Under the pieces are notes generated by a model that made no database searches, was not told the DNA's origin, and worked only from the letters and a program-made list of their open reading frames with translations. This document shows positions 1 to 5,113 of a stretch of DNA of 7,184 nucleotides, one piece after another. Source of the stretch: Rhodospirillales bacterium. GTDB taxonomy: Bacteria; Pseudomonadota; Alphaproteobacteria; ATCC43930; CGMCC-115725. The DNA is taken from assembly GCA_015654725.1 (NCBI GenBank), contig JAATGI010000141.1:1-7184 (forward strand). The letters run 5' to 3'. The translations under genes were made by a program, and so were the position numbers. How positions within the stretch are numbered: position 1 is the first letter of the stretch; the number at the start of each line of letters is the position of its first letter.

Positions 1-1
1 A

Positions 2-97
2 ATCACCGACCCGCAAACGATCGAGGAAAGCGCCAGCGTCGCTCCCGCCGCCACCGGCCTCGCCGCGCATCAGGTGACGGTGCGCTTCACCCCTTGA
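2..97 (+). CDS. C-terminal fragment of an unidentified protein (5' end outside window)
   Basis: An open frame runs from the left edge to a TGA at 95-97 and would encode the last 31 residues of a protein ending in HQVTVRFTP. The frame has the G/C-rich third positions expected of a coding region in this DNA, and the sequence alternates Ala-rich and beta-like stretches. No family can be named from so short a piece. It points the same way as the PAS gene, but the 77 bp gap with a CtrA-like box argues that the PAS gene has its own promoter. The fragment could also be chance open frame, since only 96 bases support it. Confidence 0.5.
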   Translation: MTDPQTIEESASVAPAATGLAAHQVTVRFTP

Positions 98-111
98 GGC
101 GGGGGAGTTTG

Positions 112-127
112 TTAAGCGGCGTTTAAC
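112..127 (+). promoter_or_regulatory. Putative CtrA-binding box (TTAA-N7-TTAAC)
   Basis: TTAA at 112-115, seven bases (GCGGCGT), then TTAAC at 123-127. This matches the established full CtrA consensus TTAA-N7-TTAAC exactly. It lies about 48 bp upstream of the preferred ATG of the PAS gene, between two plus-strand genes, where an activator or repressor site is expected. TTAA words are rare in DNA this GC-rich, so two in the right spacing are unlikely to be chance. No convincing -10 follows. Binding is inferred, not shown. Confidence 0.55.
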
Positions 128-174
128 CCGCGGCATGGTACCGAGCATGGCTGCGGTTGCGGGAGAAGCCGTCC

Positions 175-672
175 ATGTCCATCGATATTGCGCTGCGATC
201 GCCGGCCTTGCGCCGGCTTTACGCCGATTGGCGCGCGCGCCGGCACGGCCGCTTTCCCCGGCGCGCCGACATCGATCCCGCCGATTTCGGCTATATCCTG
301 GGCGGCATGTCGTTGTTCGATGTCCACCGCGATCCGCTCCGCTTTCGCTGCCGCGTGCACGGCACGTCGATGGCCTGGACGCTGGGCATGGAATTCTCCG
401 GCAAATTCATCGACGAGGCGCCGCAGACCGAATATGTCCGGCTCTCGACCGCGCATCTGACCCAAGTGGTGAACAGCGAACGGCCCTCGGCCGCTTGGAA
501 CACCGCCGGGACCGACGACTACCTGGAATGGGAGGCGGAGGCCCTGGTGCTGCCGTTGTCACGCGATGGCGAGACCCTCGACATGCTGATCAGCGCCGTC
601 GTCCATCACAAAAAGGCGGCCATCGCGGGCCTCAAGGGGCCGCGCTCGCGGATTATCGAGATCACCTCGTAA
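175..672 (+). CDS. PAS domain protein of the PAS_5 type
   Basis: A 165-residue protein that is essentially a single PAS domain. The N-terminal half carries the PAS_5 signature: LRRLYADWRARRHGRFPRR (about 12-30), then ADIDPADFGYILGGMSLFDV (31-50) and DPLRFRCRVHGTSM (53-66). The rest (116-147) forms the remaining beta strands, ending in the VLPLSRDG turn and LISAVVHHK. There is no kinase, cyclase or DNA-binding domain, no signal peptide and no membrane segment, so it is probably a cytosolic stand-alone sensor; the ligand is unknown. This family is common, often in many copies, in Alphaproteobacteria and is mostly uncharacterised. I chose ATG 175 because GGGAGA at 161-166 is a well-spaced Shine-Dalgarno; an in-frame TTG at 157 would add six residues and overlap that site. 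The CtrA-like box upstream suggests cell-cycle control. It ends 12 bp before the convergent DUF1491 gene. Confidence 0.85.
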   Translation: MSIDIALRSPALRRLYADWRARRHGRFPRRADIDPADFGYILGGMSLFDVHRDPLRFRCRVHGTSMAWTLGMEFSGKFIDEAPQTEYVRLSTAHLTQVVNSERPSAAWNTAGTDDYLEWEAEALVLPLSRDGETLDMLISAVVHHKKAAIAGLKGPRSRIIEITS

Positions 673-701
673 CCGGCTGATTTTTCAAAGGATCAGGCCG
701 G
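673..701. terminator. Possible hairpin between convergent genes
   Basis: CCGGCTGAT (673-681) can pair with ATCAGGCCGG (692-701) with one bulged base, leaving a ten-base T/A-rich loop. It sits just past the PAS stop codon and overlaps the last codons of the convergent DUF1491 gene, a usual place for a shared terminator. Neither side has a T-run after the stem, so intrinsic termination is doubtful. Confidence 0.3.
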
Positions 702-1035
702 CGAACAGGGGCCGCGCCGCGCGATCCTCGATCTCGACCACCCACAGATCGGGGTCGCGTTTCAAGGCCCGGGCGATATAGGCGTCGGCCTCGGATTCGG
801 GCACCGGTGCGGCACCGGTGACGCGCTGCCAGGCGGGCTCGCCGGCCCCATCCCGGGTCTGAGCCAAAACTTCAAAACCAATATCCAATCTATTGATTTT
901 CAAAAGAATTACGCCAGCGTCGTCATCGCCGTGCCGGGCCACCACCACCGGCACCGACCGCGTCGCGCCGAGCCGCACCGCCGCCTGAACCTGAAGCCGG
1001 GTCTTGAGCCGCGCCGCCAAGTGCCGCGGGCTCAA
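685..1035 (-). CDS. DUF1491 family protein
   Basis: A protein of about 111-116 residues that I recognise as DUF1491 (PF07372), a small family largely confined to Alphaproteobacteria, with no known function. Family features seen (numbering from the longer start): RLKTRLQVQAAVRL near residues 9-22, GDDDAGVILLKINRLD at 36-51, and the C-terminal block ESEADAYIARALKRDPDLWVVEIEDR at about 80-105. The ending AGLIL is short of any extra domain. It looks cytosolic. Two TTG starts are possible. TTG 1035-1033 overlaps the upstream VOC stop codon as TTGA and would allow translational coupling. TTG 1020-1018 gives the shorter MAARLKTRL start that is closer to typical family members. Neither has a clear Shine-Dalgarno, and no ATG is available in the right place. 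It is the second gene of a two-gene operon with the VOC protein. Confidence 0.85.
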   Translation of the reverse strand: MSPRHLAARLKTRLQVQAAVRLGATRSVPVVVARHGDDDAGVILLKINRLDIGFEVLAQTRDGAGEPAWQRVTGAAPVPESEADAYIARALKRDPDLWVVEIEDRAARPLFAGLIL

Positions 1036-1409
1036 GCCTGGAGTTGCGGCGGGAAATTGATCTCGACCTTGACGTTGTTGGGATCGGGGAAAAACAGCTG
1101 GCGCGTCGAGCCGCCGGCGACGATGTTTTCGCGAAATTTGATGCCGCGCGCCGCCAGCTTGTCGCGGATGCCGGCATAGTCCGAGCCGAGAAAGGCGAAA
1201 TGGTCGAAATCGCCGGTCTCGGCGTCGGTCTGGCGCTCGACAAAGACGAGATGGATCACCGGCCGGTCGCCGGCATACAGCCATTCGCCGGGGAAATCCA
1301 AGGGCGGCCGCCAGCCGATCTTCAGGCCGAGCAGGTTGGTATAGAACTCGACCGTGGCATCGGGCCGAGCGGTGTTGATGGTGACATGGTCGAGCGACGC
1401 GAGCGGCAT
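1032..1409 (-). CDS. VOC superfamily (glyoxalase/bleomycin-resistance/dioxygenase fold) protein
   Basis: A 125-residue protein made of one vicinal-oxygen-chelate domain with two beta-alpha-beta-beta-beta modules. Module 1 opens LDHVTINTARPDATVEFYTN (6-25), followed by LLGLKIGWRPP. Module 2 opens DFDHFAFLGSDYAGIRDKL (67-85) and closes with LFFPDPNNVKVEINFP (105-120), the usual DPxGnxvE ending. The likely metal ligands are H8, H53, H70 and E116, all present, so it is probably an active metal-dependent enzyme and not a degenerate member. Substrate cannot be told: lactoylglutathione lyase, ring-cleaving dioxygenase and antibiotic-binding proteins share this fold. The start is certain: AGGAGA lies six bases before the ATG, and a TATAAT box sits further upstream. 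Its stop overlaps the DUF1491 start. Cytosolic; no signal sequence. Confidence 0.88.
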   Translation of the reverse strand: MPLASLDHVTINTARPDATVEFYTNLLGLKIGWRPPLDFPGEWLYAGDRPVIHLVFVERQTDAETGDFDHFAFLGSDYAGIRDKLAARGIKFRENIVAGGSTRQLFFPDPNNVKVEINFPPQLQA

Positions 1410-1432
1410 GGGATTCTCCTGGCGTTCCCTAA

Positions 1433-1438
1433 ATTATA
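1433..1438 (-). promoter_or_regulatory. Candidate -10 box of the VOC/DUF1491 operon
   Basis: Reading the minus strand, TATAAT occupies 1438-1433, a perfect sigma-70 -10 hexamer in GC-rich DNA. Transcription would start near 1426 and give a leader of about 16 bases containing the AGGAGA Shine-Dalgarno. No good -35 hexamer is found 16-18 bases upstream, so the promoter may depend on an activator or be weak. Confidence 0.42.
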
Positions 1439-1663
1439 GCGACTTCGGCTCGACTTGCCGTGGCGATTTTTGCAGCTTCGGCTCCGCGTTCCGTCACTTT
1501 TCCTGCTCCCGACCTCGACCTTGGCTTTTCCCGCTATTCAAGAAGATCAACGACTTACCGCGCAACAAGGTTGAGTTTAGTCGAGACTCTGCACGGTCCG
1601 TCGTAAGGCACGCAAGCTTCGCTCTCCGTATTGTTCCAAAGAATTTCGCCGCGCCGGCCCGGC
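1439..1663. other. Intergenic region with no recognised gene
   Basis: This stretch separates the end of the Tim44 gene from the VOC operon promoter; both are on the minus strand. It is less GC-rich than the flanking genes. CTTCGGCTC occurs twice (1443-1451 and 1476-1484). AGTCGAGACT around 1580 is a small inverted repeat (AGTC-GA-GACT). No tRNA fold, no terminator with a T-run and no credible open frame with a ribosome site is seen. It may hold the 3' end of the Tim44 transcript, a small RNA, or decayed coding sequence. Confidence 0.4.
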
Positions 1664-2692
1664 TTAGACCTGTTGAATCGCCGACAAGAGCCAGTGGCCG
1701 CCGGGATTGCGCGCGAAGGTCCAGAGCTCGCGCGCCTCGCTCGGCCGGTTCGGATCGCCATTGACGATCGCGGCCTCGTCGCCGTCCTTGGCGTCGGCGC
1801 GCACGGTCCAGTCGCGCGCCCGCCAGCGCAGCGCCACGGTGGCGTATTCGAGCCGGCCCTCGCTCCAGGCCTCATGCACATCGCCGTCGAGGAATTCGAC
1901 ATCCTCGACATGGTTCTCGACCCCGGCGCTTTGGTTTTGCGCCAGCTCCTCGGAGAAATAGGACAGCATTTCCGGCGTCACGTAATGGCGCAGGGTCGAG
2001 AGATCGGCCTTGCCCCACGCGGCCTGCACCGCCTTGAGGATGGCTTCGAATGCGGTCTGGTCGCCGGGCGCCACGTCGATGGGCGTGTCGACCGGGCCAT
2101 AGCCGGGTCCACCGCCGGCCCAAGGACCAGGGCCACCGACACCGGGTCCCGTCATGCCGCCGCCCATGAAGCCCATGCCCGGGCCGGGCATGCCGCCCAT
2201 CCCGCCCATGAAGCCGCCGCCATAGCCGCCACGGAAAAAGCCGCGGAACAGGCGCCAGCCCAGCCAGAACAGGAACAGCCAGATGAAGATCGAGAAGAAC
2301 CCGCCGCCCCAGCCATAGCCGCCATAGCCATAACCGCCATAGCCCATGCCGTAATGGGGGAACATCATCGAGCCGAGCCAGCCGCCGAACAGGCCGCCGG
2401 CCATGCCGCTCCAGAACGGGTGATAGCCGTAACCGTAGCCGCCATAGCCGTAACCGCCATAGCCGCCGCCATAAGACGGGCTCGATGGCGTCATGCTTTG
2501 GCCGATCGCCGAGCCGCCGTTATAGCCATAAGTGCGCGAACCCATGCTGCCCATGCTGGAATAGCCGCCGCCCGAGCTCCAGCCGGCGCGTGCCTCGGCC
2601 GCAGGGGCGCTGGCGACGACACCGCCAACGATGACGGCGGCGGCGAGCATGGCGCAAAACAATCCGACGACCAATTTGCGCGGCAATTTCAT
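1664..2692 (-). CDS. Tim44-domain membrane protein with Gly/Tyr-rich region
   Basis: A 342-residue protein. Residues 1-36 are a basic N-terminus plus a long hydrophobic run ending SAPAAEARA, a plausible signal peptide. Residues 37-130 are low complexity, rich in Gly, Tyr, Ser and Met (GGYGYGGYGYG and similar), including GSMGSRTYGYN, which resembles the SRGSRT motif of secreted bacterial Tim44 proteins. A hydrophobic segment FFSIFIWLFLFWLGWRLF (132-149) is probably membrane-spanning. A Gly/Met/Pro linker follows (150-200). The Tim44-like domain (about 210-342) includes FEAILKAVQAAWGKADLSTLRHYV, EMLSYFSEEL and the ending GGHWLLSAIQQV. In mitochondria Tim44 links the TIM23 channel to Hsp70; the job of the bacterial secreted type is unknown. 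I chose ATG 2692 because it begins directly with the signal peptide and has a G-rich site upstream; in-frame starts at 2716 and 2755 only add residues before it. It lies 118 bp after the histidine kinase on the same strand, so it may be an operon member or have its own promoter. Confidence 0.82.
   Translation of the reverse strand: MKLPRKLVVGLFCAMLAAAVIVGGVVASAPAAEARAGWSSGGGYSSMGSMGSRTYGYNGGSAIGQSMTPSSPSYGGGYGGYGYGGYGYGYHPFWSGMAGGLFGGWLGSMMFPHYGMGYGGYGYGGYGWGGGFFSIFIWLFLFWLGWRLFRGFFRGGYGGGFMGGMGGMPGPGMGFMGGGMTGPGVGGPGPWAGGGPGYGPVDTPIDVAPGDQTAFEAILKAVQAAWGKADLSTLRHYVTPEMLSYFSEELAQNQSAGVENHVEDVEFLDGDVHEAWSEGRLEYATVALRWRARDWTVRADAKDGDEAAIVNGDPNRPSEARELWTFARNPGGHWLLSAIQQV
2313..2344. repeat. Direct repeat, copy 1, inside the Tim44 gene
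   Basis: Matches 2433-2464 at 30 of 32 bases, with a 120 bp offset. It encodes a GYGGYGYGG-type stretch and is itself built from short CCGCCATAG / CCATAACCG units. This explains part of the low-complexity protein region and suggests growth by slippage or duplication. Confidence 0.75.
2433..2464. repeat. Direct repeat, copy 2, inside the Tim44 gene
   Basis: Second copy of the repeat at 2313-2344, differing by two bases. Both differences (A or G on the plus strand) are synonymous Tyr codon changes, so the peptide is kept. It codes for the Gly/Tyr stretch just after the SPSYGGG segment. Confidence 0.75.
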
Positions 2693-2810
2693 GGCGACCG
2701 CCCCCAGGATTTTCATGGCGGAACGATATGTCGTGTCGCGCCAACGCGGACGCAAGGGCGGCGGTACCGGGCGCTAGAATCAATGAATTTAGGACGGAGG
2801 CGACCCCCGA

Positions 2811-4232
2811 CTATGGCGCGCCGTCGACTCCGATCCCAACCGGCGCAACGTCGTCGCTACCGAGAAAAGTCGTCGGATCGAACTGCGGTAAATCGATGCG
2901 AGCGAGAAGTCCCGGCCTCGCATCCGCCAAAACGAGCGAACCGCCATGCAGAGCGCTGATGGCGTTAACGACGGAGAGGCCGAGTCCGTTCCCCGGAAGG
3001 CTTCTGCTGCGGTCGAGGCGGTAGAAGCGGGTCACGACCTTGTCCCTCTCGTTCGCGGGAATGCCGGGACCGTCATCCTGCACGACGATCGATACGGTGT
3101 CGCCGTCGCGGCTCGCGCCAACCCTGACGGTCGCGCCGTTGCCGGCATATTTGAGCGCGTTGTCCACGAGATTGGCGGTGGCGGCGGCCAACAAATCCTT
3201 GTCGCCGAGCGCCACGGCGTCGCCGGCGATGTCGGCGGTGAGCCGGACGCCCGTTTCCTCGGCTGCGGCATCATAGAGTTCGACGACAGTGGTGATGATT
3301 TCGGCCAGCGCGACCGGACGGAAGGATTGGCGCCGCGCGCCCGATTCCACCTCGGCGATTTGCAGCAACTTGTCGAACACCAGAATCAGGTCGTCGATCC
3401 CCCGAATCGCCGCGCGCGCCCGGTCGGACAATTGCTCGATGGGCATGCGGGCGAGCAGCGCCTCGTCGAGCAAGCCGCGAACGCGCCCCAACGGGGTCCG
3501 AAGATCGTGGGCGATGGCGTTCGATACGTCCCGCACGCCGTCCATGAGGCGCTGGATTCGATCGAGCATGCGGTTGATGGAATCATTGAGCCGCGTGAAC
3601 TCATCCTCGCCGTCCGTTTCGGGGATGCGGCGGCTCATGTCGCCGGCCTCGATCTCCAGGGCGGTCCGGCGAATCGCGGCGAGTCGATGTTCGAGTTGCC
3701 GGCGGAACAACAGCGCGCCACCGATCGCGAGCAAGACCGCGACCACGCCGCCGATCAGCAGCGCGCGCAGCACGAGCTGTTCGATTTCGTGCACGTCCTG
3801 CAGGTCGCGGCCGACAATGAGCGTGTCGCCGTTCGGCAGTCCCAGCGGCAGGAGCCGGCTGATCGAGGGCCGGCCATACCGGATCACCGCCTGATCGGTC
3901 AGGCGATCCGGCGGCACCGTTCCGCCCGACTCCGAGATATTCCCGATAATTCGCCGTCCGTCGGGTCCAAGGAGGAGGTAGACCTCGGTGTCCTGGTCCG
4001 TGTTGTCGGTCAGTAGCTCTTGAATCTCCCGCCGAAGGCCCTCGGCGCCGCCGGTCTCGAAGCTGTCGGTCAGCTGCTTCGAGGCGGTATGCAGCTTCAC
4101 ATCGATGCCCCGGTCGATCACGCCGATCGTGCCGACATACAAGACCGCCGAAATCATCGCCATGGCGCCCACGATCAGCGCGCCATATCCGATGGCGAGG
4201 CGGAACGCGACGCTGCCGCGCAGCCTAAGCAT
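2811..4232 (-). CDS. Sensor histidine kinase (HAMP, HisKA, HATPase_c)
   Basis: A 473-residue inner-membrane kinase. From the ATG: a first membrane helix at about 11-34 and a periplasmic sensor of about 120 residues (35-153) with no recognised domain. A second helix is at about 155-176, followed by a HAMP linker (about 176-229). The HisKA H-box AIAHDLRTPL has the phosphorylated His at 242. The ATPase domain has the N-box TANLVDNALKYA (N354, N358), the G1 box DDGPGIP (386-392), an F-box (RFYRLDRS) and the G2 box GNGLGLS (414-420). All catalytic motifs are intact. A tail of about 22 residues follows the last strand. The gene overlaps the response regulator: ATG 4232 gives an 8 bp overlap, and a GTG at 4238 would add two residues and a 14 bp overlap. 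Its partner is clearly that OmpR-type regulator. The layout resembles metal or envelope-stress sensors such as CusS, but the ligand cannot be inferred. Confidence 0.93.
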   Translation of the reverse strand: MLRLRGSVAFRLAIGYGALIVGAMAMISAVLYVGTIGVIDRGIDVKLHTASKQLTDSFETGGAEGLRREIQELLTDNTDQDTEVYLLLGPDGRRIIGNISESGGTVPPDRLTDQAVIRYGRPSISRLLPLGLPNGDTLIVGRDLQDVHEIEQLVLRALLIGGVVAVLLAIGGALLFRRQLEHRLAAIRRTALEIEAGDMSRRIPETDGEDEFTRLNDSINRMLDRIQRLMDGVRDVSNAIAHDLRTPLGRVRGLLDEALLARMPIEQLSDRARAAIRGIDDLILVFDKLLQIAEVESGARRQSFRPVALAEIITTVVELYDAAAEETGVRLTADIAGDAVALGDKDLLAAATANLVDNALKYAGNGATVRVGASRDGDTVSIVVQDDGPGIPANERDKVVTRFYRLDRSRSLPGNGLGLSVVNAISALHGGSLVLADARPGLLARIDLPQFDPTTFLGSDDVAPVGIGVDGAP

Positions 4233-4905
4233 CGACACCGATCATGTAGCCGACGCCGCGAACGGTATGAAGCAGCGGCGGCGAGAAGTCCTTGTCGATC
4301 TTTTGGCGCAGCCGGCTGATTTGAACGTCGATGACATTGGTCTGCGGATCGAAATGATAATCCCAGACCGATTCGAGGAGCATGGTCCGCGTCACCACCT
4401 GTCCCTGGTGGCGGACCAAATATTCCAACAAGCGAAACTCGCGCGGCTGCAGCGCGATCGGCCTGCTCGCGCGTTCCGCCCGGCGCCGCCACAAATCGAG
4501 CCGCAGGTCGGCGACGCGAAGTTCGGACGGCTCATCCGGCCCGGCGGACCGGCGCAACAACGCTTGGACCCGCGACAGCAGCTCGGAAAACGCGAACGGC
4601 TTGGTCAGATAATCGTCGCCGCCGCTGCGCAGGCCGCGCAGGCGCTCGTCCAAATTGGCCAACGCGCTCAAGACCAGGATCGGCGTGGATTTCCCCAGCG
4701 CCCTGACGGTCTCGACGATCCTCAGTCCCTCGACCTCGCCGGGAAGCATGCGGTCGAGGATGACGACATCCCAGCGCTCGTCGGTCGCGAGGTGAAGACC
4801 GTCAGCGCCGCTCCGGCACCAGGCCGTGGCGAAGCCCGCTTCCTTCAATCCATTGCAAATGTATCGGGCCGTATCGGCCTCATCCTCGATGACGAGACAG
4901 CCCAT
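4225..4905 (-). CDS. OmpR/PhoB-family response regulator
   Basis: A 226-residue DNA-binding regulator. Receiver domain (1-118): acidic pair E7/D8 in VIEDEAD, phosphoacceptor D51 in VVILDRMLP, switch S80 in LVLSAL, and K102 in YLTKPFAFSELLSRV. Winged-helix domain (about 128-224): IALQPREFRLLEYLVRHQG, recognition helix NVIDVQISRLRQKID (190-204) and the wing LLHTVRGVGYMI. All phosphorylation residues are present. The TKPFAFSELL and MLPGEVEGLRIV stretches are closest in feel to the CusR/CzcR/QseB-like branch, but the regulon cannot be named. Start ATG 4905 has GGAG seven bases upstream. It is the first gene of the operon with the kinase, which overlaps its end. Upstream is a 208 bp gap to the divergent TadG-like gene; an inverted-repeat block in that gap is a candidate operator for autoregulation. 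Confidence 0.94.
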   Translation of the reverse strand: MGCLVIEDEADTARYICNGLKEAGFATAWCRSGADGLHLATDERWDVVILDRMLPGEVEGLRIVETVRALGKSTPILVLSALANLDERLRGLRSGGDDYLTKPFAFSELLSRVQALLRRSAGPDEPSELRVADLRLDLWRRRAERASRPIALQPREFRLLEYLVRHQGQVVTRTMLLESVWDYHFDPQTNVIDVQISRLRQKIDKDFSPPLLHTVRGVGYMIGVDA

Positions 4906-4937
4906 TCCGTCGCTCCGATCGATAAATTTCTGGACGA

Positions 4938-4986
4938 CCGGCCGCCAGCGTAACTTACCAAACGTTAATGGTACGGCAACGGCCGG
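4938..4986. promoter_or_regulatory. Nested inverted repeats in the divergent regulator/TadG control region
   Basis: An outer inverted repeat CCGGCCG (4938-4944) / CGGCCGG (4980-4986) encloses an inner one, TACCA (4956-4960) / TGGTA (4969-4973), with the palindrome AACGTT at 4961-4966. The two pairs are not centred on exactly the same base. The block lies 33-81 bp upstream of the regulator ATG and 128-176 bp upstream of the TadG-like ATG. It is a plausible binding region for the regulator. OmpR-type proteins more often bind direct repeats, so this remains a candidate. Confidence 0.35.
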
Positions 4987-5113
4987 AAAAGGCGTTCGCC
5001 ATTAGCATCTTCGCTCGGTGGGATGACTGGCGCAGCGATGATGCTATCGCCCCGCGGCGATCGGATTGCAATGGACGACGAGACTCGGCGTGTCCGCGCC
5101 GGGTCCTAGTCGC

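Noticed and set aside
90..110. Possible terminator after the first partial gene (CCCC, loop, GGGG, then AGTTTGTT)
   Set aside because: The stem is only four pairs and the following T-tract is interrupted; too weak to list.
2693..2810. Promoter for the Tim44 gene
   Set aside because: TTGCGT and CATATC occur upstream, but the spacer is 19 bases and the -10 match is poor.
1631..2959. 442-codon plus-strand open frame
   Set aside because: It is antisense to the Tim44 gene, Ala/His/Arg-rich with no motif, and the opposite strand has a clear signal peptide and domain.
2946..4016. 356-codon plus-strand open frame
   Set aside because: It is antisense to the histidine kinase, whose catalytic motifs are all intact.
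4105..4953. 282-codon plus-strand open frame
   Set aside because: It is antisense to the response regulator and kinase start; no recognisable domain.
4949..4973. Second CtrA-like site upstream of the response regulator
   Set aside because: Only one TTAA is present; the partner at the N7 spacing reads TAAG on the minus strand, so it does not meet the consensus.
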